Below, in pieces: positions 1-7,861 of a stretch of DNA of 32,705 bases (the stretch's first letter is position 1; every line of letters starts with the position of its first letter). This DNA comes from RBG-16-66-20 sp964616875 (GTDB lineage: Bacteria > Pseudomonadota > Gammaproteobacteria > Burkholderiales > SG8-39): assembly GCA_964616875.1 (NCBI GenBank), contig CAZTSJ010000037.1, forward strand, positions 1-32,705, in the 5' to 3' direction. The notes under the pieces are model-generated. The model made no database searches. It was not told where the DNA came from and worked only from the letters and a program-made list of their open reading frames with translations. The position numbers and the translations under genes are program-made.

Positions 1-1
1 C

Positions 2-1339
2 TCAGGCGCGCGTCCAGCGCGCCTTGTAAACCGAGTAGGCGGTGAGCCCGCCCAGCACCGTGAGGCCGAGCGCGATCACGGCGAAGAGCGTGGCCAGCGG
101 GCCGCCGAATTGCATCACCAGTGCGCCGCCGGCGACCACCAGCAGCAAGCGCGCGGTGCCGGCGAGCACCGGCTTCAACATCTGCCCCGCGCCCTGCGAG
201 GCGAAGTACAGCGCCAGGCCGGCGCCGAAGAGCGGATAGAACGGCGCCACGATGCGCACGTAGAGGCTGCCGATCCCGATCACGGCCGGATCGTCGCTGA
301 AGATGTGGATCCAGAGCGCCGGATACAGCGCCACCGTCCAGCCGATCGCCATGCACACGAGCGCCGCGGCGCCGGTGCCGACCCAGGCGATTTTCTTCGC
401 GCGCTCCGCCTGCCCGGCGCCGATGTTGGTCCCCACCATTACCACCAGCGCCTGCGCGATCGCGAACACGATCGGTATTTGCAGCAACTCCAGGCGCACG
501 CCGATACCGTAGCCGGCCAGCGCCGCGGTGCCGAAGCGCGCCACGAAACCGGTCAGGACCACCGTGGTCACGACGGTCTGCAGCGCGGCAATCGAGGAGA
601 TGGCGCCGACGCGCAAGATCTCGCGGAACATGCGCCCTTCGAGCCGCAGGTGGGCGCGCTGGGGGCGCAGCGCGCTCTTCCAGACCAGGATCGCCATCAC
701 CAGGCTCGCGAACCCGGCGCCGATCACGTAGGCATAAGCGGCGCCGCTGATGCCCAGGCGCGGAAACGGTCCCCAGCCAAGCGTGAGCGCGCCTGAAAGC
801 GGGATCTGCACCAGCGCTGCGCCGGCCAGAGCGAGCGCGGGCGCGAGCGTGTTGCCGCTGCCGCGCAGCAGGCTTGCCAGCGTGTTCGCGAGCCAGACCA
901 GGACCGCGCCGGCGAAGACGACCTGGGAGTATGCGAGCGCCTGCTCGAGCATGGCGCCGCGCCCGCCAAGCAGGCTGTAGAGACCGCTGCCGAAGCCGAG
1001 CAGCAGAAGAGTGAAGACGAGGCCCCCGCCCAGGCCGATGATCAGGGCGTGCGCGACCAGCGTGCGTGCGGTATCGCGGTTGCCTGCGCCGAGCGCGCGC
1101 GCCACCGCCGAGGAGACGCCTCCGCCCATGGCGCCGGCCGAGGTCATCTGCAGCAGCATCAGCATTGGGAACACCAGCGCGAGGCCCGCGAGAGAATCTG
1201 TGCCGAGGCGCCCGATAAAGTGCGTATCGGCCACCGAGACGGCGATCTGGAACAGCGCTTGAGCGATGCCCGGAGATGCGAGCCGCGCCAGCGTCGGCAC
1301 GATCGGCGCGGTCAGAAGCGGGCTGGGTTTGGCCGACAC
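2..1339 (-). CDS. MATE family multidrug efflux transporter
   Basis: A complete 445-residue inner-membrane carrier of the MATE (NorM-type) family, whose members export cationic drugs, dyes or fluoroquinolones in exchange for Na+ or H+. Two MatE repeats are visible. The first starts near residue 15 and contains a VADTHFIGRLG stretch typical of helix 1-2. The second starts near residue 245 and contains GTNIGAGQAERA, the usual loop after the eighth helix. Hydrophobic segments fill the rest, and about twelve helices are expected. The start is GTG at 1339, 9 bases after the VanZ-like stop, so it is probably the last gene of the radical SAM-VanZ-MATE operon. The TGA stop lies at the very edge of the window. 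The substrate cannot be read from sequence. If the upstream LexA box governs the whole operon, this pump would be induced by DNA damage (inference). Confidence 0.9.
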   Translation of the reverse strand: MSAKPSPLLTAPIVPTLARLASPGIAQALFQIAVSVADTHFIGRLGTDSLAGLALVFPMLMLLQMTSAGAMGGGVSSAVARALGAGNRDTARTLVAHALIIGLGGGLVFTLLLLGFGSGLYSLLGGRGAMLEQALAYSQVVFAGAVLVWLANTLASLLRGSGNTLAPALALAGAALVQIPLSGALTLGWGPFPRLGISGAAYAYVIGAGFASLVMAILVWKSALRPQRAHLRLEGRMFREILRVGAISSIAALQTVVTTVVLTGFVARFGTAALAGYGIGVRLELLQIPIVFAIAQALVVMVGTNIGAGQAERAKKIAWVGTGAAALVCMAIGWTVALYPALWIHIFSDDPAVIGIGSLYVRIVAPFYPLFGAGLALYFASQGAGQMLKPVLAGTARLLLVVAGGALVMQFGGPLATLFAVIALGLTVLGGLTAYSVYKARWTRA

Positions 1340-1348
1340 GCGCCGAGC

Positions 1349-1702
1349 CTAGCGCAGTTTTTGCGTGAACCCCATCGGGATTGCGAACGAAACGGCCCAG
1401 CCGATCAACACGCCGAGCGTGTTCGCGTACATGTCGTATACCTCGTAGGTCCGGTAACCGAGCTGGCCTTGGACAAATTCCAGGCCTACGCCCATCGCGA
1501 TCCAGAGCATTGCGTAGGCGATTCTCAGCGCGCGGCGCGTGTAGAGCAGGCAGAACCAGAACATCAGCGTGCCGTAGCCCGCAAAATGGCCGAGCTTGTC
1601 GCCCTGTTCGATGTCGAGCTGCGGTGGCGAGGGCGTAAGCGAGAGCCAGACGATCGCCGTGGCAAGCGTCCAGCCCGCGGCGACGCACAGGATTCTTTTC
1701 AG
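1349..1702 (-). CDS. VanZ-like small membrane protein with apparent CTG start
   Basis: About 117 residues with four hydrophobic segments. A central DKLGHFAGYGTLMFW stretch and a later YEVYDMYANTLGVLIG stretch are the hallmarks of VanZ-like (PF04892) proteins: a DKxxHF loop after helix 1 and a D-x-x-x-N-x-x-G helix near the end. VanZ itself gives low-level teicoplanin resistance by an unclear mechanism; the function of these short relatives is unknown. No ATG, GTG or TTG lies in frame between the preceding gene's coding sequence and the first helix. The best start is a CTG at 1702-1700 whose last two bases belong to the TGA stop of the radical SAM gene (CTGA overlap). Translation by re-initiation after that stop is likely. 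The next gene (MATE) follows after 9 bases. Confidence 0.72.
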   Translation of the reverse strand: MKRILCVAAGWTLATAIVWLSLTPSPPQLDIEQGDKLGHFAGYGTLMFWFCLLYTRRALRIAYAMLWIAMGVGLEFVQGQLGYRTYEVYDMYANTLGVLIGWAVSFAIPMGFTQKLR

Positions 1703-2781
1703 AACAGCCCCATCTGGCCGCTCGCATTCTCCTTTCCAGCAGGCGGGCGAAACAGCGTGCAGTCGAGTCCGCCGCGCGAGGCCATGTGGTTGTCGGGGCT
1801 GTTCAGGCCCAGGCGCCGGCAGGCGAGCTCGAAGCGCTTGCCGATGAGTTCGGCGAAATTGCCCGAGCCTGTCATGCGGCTGCCGAAGTTCGGATCGTTC
1901 TCGCGCCCGCCACGCGACTGCCTGATGATGCTGATGACATGATCGGCACGCTGCGGCTCGTGCGCCGCGAGCCATTCCTTGAACAGCGGCCGCACTTCGT
2001 TGGGCAGGCGCAGCAGGATCCAGCCCGCCATCGTTGCGCCCGCCCGCGCCGCCGCCGTCATCACCTCTTCGAGCGATTTGTCGGTGAGCGCCGGAATCAG
2101 CGGAGCGACCATCACGCCGCAGGGAATTCCGGCGCTTGCGAGCGCGCGCAGCGCTGCCACGCGCCGCTGCGGACTCGCGGCGCGCGGCTCCAGGGTGCGC
2201 GCCAGCCTGTGATCCAGCGTGGTGATCGAGACGTATGCTTTGACCAGATTCTTGCGCGCCATGGGTGCGAGGAGATCGATGTCGCGCTCGATCAGCGCCG
2301 ACTTGGTGACGATGGTGAGCGGATGGTCGCATTCGGCTAGCACTTCGAGCAGCCCGCGCATGATTTTGTAGCGGCGCTCGATCGGCTGGTAGCAGTCGGT
2401 GTTGGTGCCGAATGCGATCGGCTTGGGCACGTAGGCCTTGCGCGCGAGCTCGGCCTTGAGCAGCTCCACGGCATTGGTCTTGGCGAACAACCTGGTCTCG
2501 AAATCCAGGCCCGGCGAGAGCTCGAGATAGGCGTGGGTCGGGCGCGCATAACAGTAGATGCAGCCATGCTCGCAACCCCGGTACGGATTGATCGACTGCT
2601 CGAAGGGGATGTCGGGCGAGTCGTTGCGGGAGATGATCGAGCGGGCGCGCTCGTCCGTGACCGTGGTGCGGAATTCCTGCTCCGGCTGCTCCGCAGCGGG
2701 CCAGCCGTCGTCGAAGGGCGAGCGTGCCTCGGGCTCGAAACGTCCCTGGATCTGCGAAAGTGCGCCGCGAAGCTTGGGCAT
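1699..2781 (-). CDS. PA0069-family radical SAM protein (SplB-like, COG1533)
   Basis: A 360-residue radical S-adenosylmethionine enzyme. The 4Fe-4S motif C-x3-C-x2-C is at Cys70, Cys74 and Cys77 (RGCEHGCIYCYAR). It is followed by a TIM-barrel-like domain with KTNAVELL and TNTDCYQPIE segments, as in the PA0069 group related to spore photoproduct lyase (SplB). The substrate of this group is not established; relatedness to SplB suggests, but does not prove, nucleic-acid repair. The chosen start ATG at 2781 gives the usual family length of about 350 residues; an AGGGGAG sequence lies about 16 bases upstream. It overlaps the VanZ-like gene by four bases. A perfect LexA box lies 28 bases upstream of this ATG, in the gap shared with a divergent MFS gene. 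From memory, P. aeruginosa PA0069 is itself listed among LexA-controlled genes. Confidence 0.9.
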   Translation of the reverse strand: MPKLRGALSQIQGRFEPEARSPFDDGWPAAEQPEQEFRTTVTDERARSIISRNDSPDIPFEQSINPYRGCEHGCIYCYARPTHAYLELSPGLDFETRLFAKTNAVELLKAELARKAYVPKPIAFGTNTDCYQPIERRYKIMRGLLEVLAECDHPLTIVTKSALIERDIDLLAPMARKNLVKAYVSITTLDHRLARTLEPRAASPQRRVAALRALASAGIPCGVMVAPLIPALTDKSLEEVMTAAARAGATMAGWILLRLPNEVRPLFKEWLAAHEPQRADHVISIIRQSRGGRENDPNFGSRMTGSGNFAELIGKRFELACRRLGLNSPDNHMASRGGLDCTLFRPPAGKENASGQMGLF

Positions 2782-2809
2782 TCGTTCTAGAATTGCGCTC
2801 CCCTTCCGA

Positions 2810-2829
2810 TACTGTATAGATGAACAGTA
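2810..2829. promoter_or_regulatory. Perfect LexA (SOS) box
   Basis: A 20-base inverted repeat, TACTGT-N8-ACAGTA, with both six-base arms perfectly complementary. It matches the E. coli/betaproteobacterial LexA consensus CTGT-N8-ACAG including the outer TA pairs. It lies in the divergent region between the radical SAM gene (minus, ATG at 2781) and an MFS gene (plus). It covers TATACA on the minus strand, a possible -10 for the radical SAM operon. It also covers TATAGA on the plus strand, 16 bases after a weak TTGCGC. The ATG annotated for the MFS gene lies inside the box. Such a site is very unlikely by chance in 32 kb of GC-rich DNA and is in a promoter position. Confidence 0.85.
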
Positions 2830-4028
2830 GCCACGGCAATAGCCGTCCTTTGGGCAATACCCACCGCAACGTCGGCCTGCTCGCCGCATGCCAGGCGCTG
2901 CTGATTACCAACAATTCAACCCTGATCGCGGTCAACGGCCTGGCCGGACTCGCGCTGGCGCCGAACCCTTCGCTGGCGACGCTGCCGGTGACCTGCTGGG
3001 TCGTGGGCGGAGCGGTTGCGACCATGTCGGCCTCGCAGTACATGAAAAAGGTGGGCCGGCAGTCCGGACTCATCCGCGGGGCGTCGATCGGGATAGTCGG
3101 CGCGCTCATCTGCGCCGCGGCGACATGGCAGGCGAGCTTCTGGCTGTTGTGCTTCGGCGCGCTCGTATTCGGCGGCTTCAACGCCTTCGGCCAGTACTAC
3201 CGTTTCGTCGCGACCGAAGTCTCGCCGCCGGACTTCCGCGCCACCGCGGTGTCGCTGGTGCTCGCGGAGGGGCTGGTGGGCGGGATTCTGGGTCCCACCA
3301 CGAGCCAGGTGTCGGTGGACCTCGTCGGCCCGCGCTATACCGGCGCCTATCTCGCGCTGATCGCTTTTGTGCTGATCACCATGGCGATCCTCGCGAAGAT
3401 CCGCATCCCCGACCTCAGCGCCGCGGAGCAGGCGGCGAGCGGCCGGCCGATGGCCGAGATCGCGAAGCAGCCGAAATACGTCGTCGCCGTTCTGTGCAGC
3501 GCATTGAGCTACGGCGTGATGAACTTCCTCATGACCTCGACGCCGATCGCGATGGGAATCTGCGGGCATCCGTTTGGCGACGCGGCGTTCGTGATCTCCG
3601 CGCACGTGGTGGCCATGTTCGCGCCTTCCTTTGTGACCGGGAGCCTGATCAAGCGCTTCGGCACGATCCCGGTGATGCTCGCCGGCGCGGCGTTGAATAT
3701 CCTGTGTATCTTCGTGGCGCTGGCGGGCGTGACGGTGGCGAATTTCTGGTGGGCGCTGGTGCTGCTCGGGGTGGGCTGGAATTTCCTCTACATCGGCGCC
3801 ACCGCGTTGCTCACCGAGACCTACCGGCCCGAGGAGCGGGCCAAGGCGCAGGGCGTGAACGAATTCTCGATCTTCGCGATGATGGCGGTCTCGTCGTTGA
3901 GTTCCGGCATGATCGTGACCAACGCCGGCTGGGATAACGTGAACTATGCCGCCGCGCCCCTGATTGCGATCGTGATTTTGTCTCTTGGGTATCTTTTCAT
4001 TCAAATGAAAAAAAGCAGAACCTCATGA
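2820..4028 (+). CDS. MFS transporter
   Basis: A 402-residue major facilitator superfamily permease with about twelve hydrophobic helices and a polar central loop near residues 195-220 (IRIPDLSAAEQAASGRPMAEIAKQ) separating the two six-helix halves. The protein ends in a short basic tail (MKKSRTS). The substrate is not evident. The four-base ATGA overlap with the following D-threonine-aldolase-like gene points to translational coupling and a shared pathway, for example import or export of a hydroxy-amino acid (inference). The start is uncertain. ATG at 2820 has no ribosome-binding site and sits inside a LexA box. An in-frame TTG at 2850, still before the first helix, would fit a transcript starting just downstream of the box. 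Confidence 0.85.
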   Translation: MNSSHGNSRPLGNTHRNVGLLAACQALLITNNSTLIAVNGLAGLALAPNPSLATLPVTCWVVGGAVATMSASQYMKKVGRQSGLIRGASIGIVGALICAAATWQASFWLLCFGALVFGGFNAFGQYYRFVATEVSPPDFRATAVSLVLAEGLVGGILGPTTSQVSVDLVGPRYTGAYLALIAFVLITMAILAKIRIPDLSAAEQAASGRPMAEIAKQPKYVVAVLCSALSYGVMNFLMTSTPIAMGICGHPFGDAAFVISAHVVAMFAPSFVTGSLIKRFGTIPVMLAGAALNILCIFVALAGVTVANFWWALVLLGVGWNFLYIGATALLTETYRPEERAKAQGVNEFSIFAMMAVSSLSSGMIVTNAGWDNVNYAAAPLIAIVILSLGYLFIQMKKSRTS

Positions 4029-5137
4029 TGCAAGCACCTGCCGAAGTAGGGATGCGCCTGGAGGAGGTCGACACGCCTGCGCTGATCCTCGATCTGGATG
4101 CTTTCGAGGCCAACCTGAAGCGCCTTGCGGACGCGGCGCGCGGCCGCGTGCGCGTGCGCGCGCACGCCAAGACGCACAAGTGCCCCGAGATCGGCAAGCG
4201 CCAGATCGCCGCGGGTGCGGTGGGCCTGTGCTGCCAGAAGGTTTCCGAGGCCGAGGCGATGGTCGAGGGCGGCATCGTCGATGTGCTGGTGAGCAACGAG
4301 ATCATCGGCGCGCGCAAGCTCGAGCGCCTCGCCGCGCTGGCCAGGCGCGCGCACCTCGGCGTGTGCGTGGACAACGCGGACAATGTGCGCGAGCTGCAAG
4401 CGGCGATGCAGCGCGCTGGCGCGCGCATCGACGTGTACATGGAACTCGAAACCGGCATGCGCCGCTGCGGCGTCGCGCCGGGAGCGCCGGCCCTGGCGCT
4501 GGCGCGCGCGATCGCGGCCTGCCCGAGCCTGCGCTTCGCGGGGATCCACGCGTACCACGGTCGTGCGCAGCACATCAGGGCAGTGGAGGAGCGCCGCGCC
4601 GTGATCCAGAATGTCGCATTGCAGGTCAAGAACACCAAGACCCTGCTGCAGGAGGCCGGCATCGCCTGCCCGATCGTCACCGGCGCGGGCACCGGCACGT
4701 TCGTGTTCGAAATGGAGCTTGGCGTCTGGGACGAGATCCAGCCCGGCTCCTACGCCTTCATGGACTGGGACTACGCGCGCAATGAATGGGCGCCGCCGAT
4801 GCCGCGCTTCGAGCATGCCTTATTCGTGCTCACCGCCGTGATGAGCCGGCCCGGACCGCAGCTCGCGATCGTGGACGCGGGCCTCAAGGCTTCCAGCGTT
4901 GACTCGGGCATGCCGGCGGTGTGGGAACGCCCGGGTCTGATCTACACGCGCGCCTCGGACGAACACGGCTGGGTGGAAATCGCGACTAGCGCGGCGGCGC
5001 CGGGACTCGGAGATAAATTGCTGCTGGTTCCCGGTCACTGCGACCCGACCGTGAACCTGTACGACTGGTATGTTTGCGTTCGCGGCGGCGTGGTCGAGGC
5101 GCTGTGGCCGATCACCGCACGTGGTGCGGTCAATTAG
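4025..5137 (+). CDS. DSD1-family PLP enzyme, D-threonine / 3-hydroxyaspartate aldolase-like
   Basis: A 370-residue fold-type III PLP enzyme. An alanine-racemase-like barrel begins with DTPALILDLDAFEANL. The PLP lysine is Lys49 in RAHAKTHK. A C-terminal D-serine-dehydratase-like domain ends with PGHCDPTVNLYDWYV. The metal pair there is His-x-Asp (GHCD), as in D-threonine aldolases, rather than the His-x-Cys of eukaryotic D-serine dehydratase. Aldol cleavage of D-threonine or 3-hydroxyaspartate to glycine plus an aldehyde (acetaldehyde or glyoxylate) is therefore the better guess. It overlaps the upstream MFS gene by ATGA and is overlapped by the next MFS gene, so the three are probably one transcript. 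Beta-hydroxyaspartate aldolase (BhcC) belongs to this family. Confidence 0.87.
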   Translation: MMQAPAEVGMRLEEVDTPALILDLDAFEANLKRLADAARGRVRVRAHAKTHKCPEIGKRQIAAGAVGLCCQKVSEAEAMVEGGIVDVLVSNEIIGARKLERLAALARRAHLGVCVDNADNVRELQAAMQRAGARIDVYMELETGMRRCGVAPGAPALALARAIAACPSLRFAGIHAYHGRAQHIRAVEERRAVIQNVALQVKNTKTLLQEAGIACPIVTGAGTGTFVFEMELGVWDEIQPGSYAFMDWDYARNEWAPPMPRFEHALFVLTAVMSRPGPQLAIVDAGLKASSVDSGMPAVWERPGLIYTRASDEHGWVEIATSAAAPGLGDKLLLVPGHCDPTVNLYDWYVCVRGGVVEALWPITARGAVN

Positions 5138-6299
5138 GCAGGCGTTGCAGCGCGCGTCCTATGGCTGGGTGGTGGTGCTGTGCGCCTTCACCCTCATGTT
5201 CGTCGGTTTCGGCGCGGCTTACTCGTTTGCCGCGTTCTTTCGCGCCTTCCAGACGGAATTCGGCGCCTCGCGCGCAGAGGTCTCGCTGGTGTTTTCCCTC
5301 TGCGCATTCCTCTACTTCCTGCTGGGCGCGCCCGGCGGCATGCTCGCCGACCGTTACGGCACGCGCCGGGTGGCGCTCACCGGCGTGGGATTCCTCGTCG
5401 CGGGCCTGGTGGCGGCGAGCTACGCGCCCTCGGTTCAGGTGCTCTATCTGACCTATTCGATCGGCCTTGGCATCGGCATCGGGCTGAGCTACGTGCCCTC
5501 GGTCGGCGCAGTGCAGCCGTGGTTCGAGAAGCGCAGGGTGCTCGCCTCGGGCATCGCCGTCTCGGGGATCGGCGCGGCCAACCTGCTCGCGCCACCGCTT
5601 GCCGCCTGGTGGATCGAGTCCCTCGGCTGGCGCGGTGCTTACCTCGCGCTCGCGGCCTGTACCCTGGTGCTGGGCGGCGCCGCCGCGGCGGCGATCCGCA
5701 ATCGCCCGGCCGGGCAGGCCCGCTCCACCGATGGCATGACGCTCCACGCGGCGCTGCGCAGCCGCAACTTCTGGGTGCTGTACGTGACGCTCACGCTGGC
5801 GGGCTTCGGCTGCTTCGTGCCGCTGGTGCACATCGCGCCTTATGCGGTGGACGCGGGCCATGCGGAAAGCTTCGGCATCTGGCTCGTGAGCCTGATCGGG
5901 CTGGGGAGCCTGGTCGGCCGCTTCGCGAGCGGCGGCATCGCCGACCGGGTCGGCAGCCTGCGCTCGCTCGCGCTCTTTTACCTCGGCATGGCGCTGATGC
6001 TGCTGCTGTGGTGGTCCTCTGCAGCGGCGGCTTCTCTGGCCGTGATGGCGGTCGGCTTCGGCATCTGCTACGGCGGCTTCGTCGCGACTTTCCCGGCAGT
6101 GGTGATGGAACTGTTCGGTGCGCGATCCGTGTCCGGCATCATCGGCTGCATCTACACTGCGGCCGGCATCGGCACGCTGTTCGGCCCCCCGATCGCGGGC
6201 GCGGCCTTCGATGCATCCGGCAGCTACAGCCTGCCGATCCTCGGCGCCGCGGCGCTTGCTTTGATTGGGGCTGCCGGCGTGAGATTTTTGCGAACGTAA
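5121..6299 (+). CDS. MFS transporter, monocarboxylate/oxalate-formate-like
   Basis: About 392 residues and twelve predicted helices. The motif-A loop GGMLADRYGTRRV near residue 72 and GGIADRVGSLR in the second half are classic MFS gating loops. General resemblance is to the monocarboxylate/oxalate:formate group often found beside organic-acid or amino-acid genes, so an organic-acid substrate is possible. The exact start is unclear. GTG at 5121 or 5124 overlaps the aldolase-like gene. A TTG at 5145 has a better ribosome-binding sequence (AGGCAGG) just upstream. A longer frame from an ATG at 5070 would add an arginine-rich stretch and is less likely. The TAA stop is 4 bases before the next gene. 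Confidence 0.85.
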   Translation: MVRSIRQALQRASYGWVVVLCAFTLMFVGFGAAYSFAAFFRAFQTEFGASRAEVSLVFSLCAFLYFLLGAPGGMLADRYGTRRVALTGVGFLVAGLVAASYAPSVQVLYLTYSIGLGIGIGLSYVPSVGAVQPWFEKRRVLASGIAVSGIGAANLLAPPLAAWWIESLGWRGAYLALAACTLVLGGAAAAAIRNRPAGQARSTDGMTLHAALRSRNFWVLYVTLTLAGFGCFVPLVHIAPYAVDAGHAESFGIWLVSLIGLGSLVGRFASGGIADRVGSLRSLALFYLGMALMLLLWWSSAAAASLAVMAVGFGICYGGFVATFPAVVMELFGARSVSGIIGCIYTAAGIGTLFGPPIAGAAFDASGSYSLPILGAAALALIGAAGVRFLRT

Positions 6300-6303
6300 T
6301 TGG

Positions 6304-7092
6304 ATGAAGTTGAAATCCATCAGAAAAAGAAAACGGCCTGATCTGGTGGTCAGCGAAGAGCGCGGCGTGCGCCATCTGCACGTCGGCGGCGAGGCGATCC
6401 AGAGCGCCATGCGCCTGGAAGATCCGTTCGGACTTGAACTCGACTACACGCGCTGCATGATGGCATTCCTGCTGTTCCATGCGCAGCCGCGGCGCGCGCT
6501 GATGATCGGCCTGGGCGGCGGTTCGCTCGCCAAGTTCTTCCATCGCCGCCTCGCCGGCCTGCGCACCCACGTGGTCGAGTACGACGAGCGCGTGATCGCG
6601 ACCGCACGCGCCCTGTTCCACCTGCCCGCGGACGACGCGCGGCTCATCGTTGAACACGGCGACGGGGTCGAGGCGCTGGCGCCGGAATGCTGCGACCTGC
6701 TGGTGGTGGACGGCTACGAAGACGAGGCGACGCCCGCGGCGATGGTGTCGCAGGCGTTCTTCGACGCCGCCTGGTGGGCGCTCGAGGATCCCGGCGCCCT
6801 GGTGGTGAATTTCATGGACGACGACCCGCATTTCGACCGCAACCTGCAGCGCATCGAGCGCGCCTTCGGCGGCGCGGTGCTCGCGTTCCAGTCGCTGCGC
6901 GACCCGAACATCATCGTCATCGCCTTGAAGGGTGCGCCACGCGCGATCGAGTGGCGCGAGCTGCGGGCGCGCTCCACGGTGCTCGAGCGGAAATACGGGC
7001 TGCCGTTCCCGCGCTATGTGGAGCGGCTGCGCAAGCTGAATCGCTGGAACGTCGAGGCACTTCTGATCGCTTCGCCGCAGGACGGCACCTGA
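6304..7092 (+). CDS. Spermidine-synthase-like methyltransferase-fold protein
   Basis: A 262-residue Rossmann-fold protein of the polyamine aminopropyltransferase/SAM-methyltransferase type. The nucleotide-binding loop is MIGLGGGSL (about residues 67-75), followed by an acidic strand end VEYDERV (about 91-97) and VVDGYED (about 134-140) where spermidine synthases carry their catalytic aspartate. The N-terminal substrate-binding segment of true spermidine synthases (a Tyr and His in a Y-H-E-M stretch) is not recognisable; here it reads LELDYTRCMMAF. Polyamine synthesis is therefore doubtful and the substrate unknown. It sits between an MFS gene (4 bases upstream) and a TauE gene (1 base downstream), in the same plus-strand run. 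Confidence 0.8.
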   Translation: MKLKSIRKRKRPDLVVSEERGVRHLHVGGEAIQSAMRLEDPFGLELDYTRCMMAFLLFHAQPRRALMIGLGGGSLAKFFHRRLAGLRTHVVEYDERVIATARALFHLPADDARLIVEHGDGVEALAPECCDLLVVDGYEDEATPAAMVSQAFFDAAWWALEDPGALVVNFMDDDPHFDRNLQRIERAFGGAVLAFQSLRDPNIIVIALKGAPRAIEWRELRARSTVLERKYGLPFPRYVERLRKLNRWNVEALLIASPQDGT

Positions 7093-7093
7093 C

Positions 7094-7861
7094 GTGGCGA
7101 TCGACCTCGCCGGAATTGCGGCGCTCATTCCCATGGAACTCGCTGCGCTCGTTGTGGCCGCCTTCGCCGGCTCGGTGATTTTCGGCATCACCGGCTTTGG
7201 CGCGGCGCTGATCACCGTGCCATTCGCAACGCACTTCGTGCCGCTGCCCTTCGCGCTCGCGCTCTACGTGCTGATGGATCTCGCCAACGCCTTTCGAATC
7301 GGTTTCGAGAATCCGAAGAACGCGCTGAAGACGGAATGGACGCGGATGGTGCCGACCATCCTCATCGGCACCGTAGTCGGACTGACTCTGCTGGTGAACC
7401 TGCCGCGCGGCGCAGCGACTTTCGCGCTGGGCGTGTTCGTGCTCGCGTTCGCGCTCTACAGTCTTGCGCGCCGCGCCGATGCGCAGCGCAAGCTGCCGGT
7501 CGGATGGGCTTATGCCGCCGGCCTGACCGGCGGCGTCACCAGCACGCTGTTCGGCGCCGGTGGTCCGGCGTACGCCATGTACCTGTCACATCGCGGCTTG
7601 AGCAAGGAGCAATACCGCGCAACGCTCGGGCTTGCCACGCTCACCAGCATCTCGATCCGCACCATTGCATTCGTCGCCGTGGGATTCCTGCTGGACTCGA
7701 AGGTCTGGCTCTATGCGCTGTTCGTGGTGCCCTCCGGCCTTGCCGGCATCTGGGCCGCCAGCCACTTGTTCCGGCGCATCTCCCGCGAAACCCTGATGCG
7801 AGCGGTGGCGCTGATGCTGCTGGCGAGCGGGACGTCGCTGATCGTGAGGGCGCTGGTCTAG
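7094..7861 (+). CDS. Sulfite exporter TauE/SafE family membrane protein
   Basis: A 255-residue integral membrane protein with two similar halves of three to four helices each. The first half has GSVIFGITGFGAALITVPF (about residues 26-44). The second carries GLTGGVTSTLFGAGGPAYAMYL (about 140-161). This glycine-rich pair is the signature of TauE/SafE (PF01925) carriers, proposed to export sulfite, sulfoacetate or other small anions. The start is GTG at 7094, one base after the stop of the spermidine-synthase-like gene, so it is part of the same transcript. Its TAG stop (7859-7861) interlocks with the stop of the convergent amidase in the tetramer CTAG. Confidence 0.88.
   Translation: MAIDLAGIAALIPMELAALVVAAFAGSVIFGITGFGAALITVPFATHFVPLPFALALYVLMDLANAFRIGFENPKNALKTEWTRMVPTILIGTVVGLTLLVNLPRGAATFALGVFVLAFALYSLARRADAQRKLPVGWAYAAGLTGGVTSTLFGAGGPAYAMYLSHRGLSKEQYRATLGLATLTSISIRTIAFVAVGFLLDSKVWLYALFVVPSGLAGIWAASHLFRRISRETLMRAVALMLLASGTSLIVRALV

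Noticed and set aside
1349..3181. A 610-codon minus frame ending in the VanZ-like protein
   Set aside because: The N-terminal 490 codons are shadows of the radical SAM and MFS genes; only the C-terminal 117 residues show conserved features.
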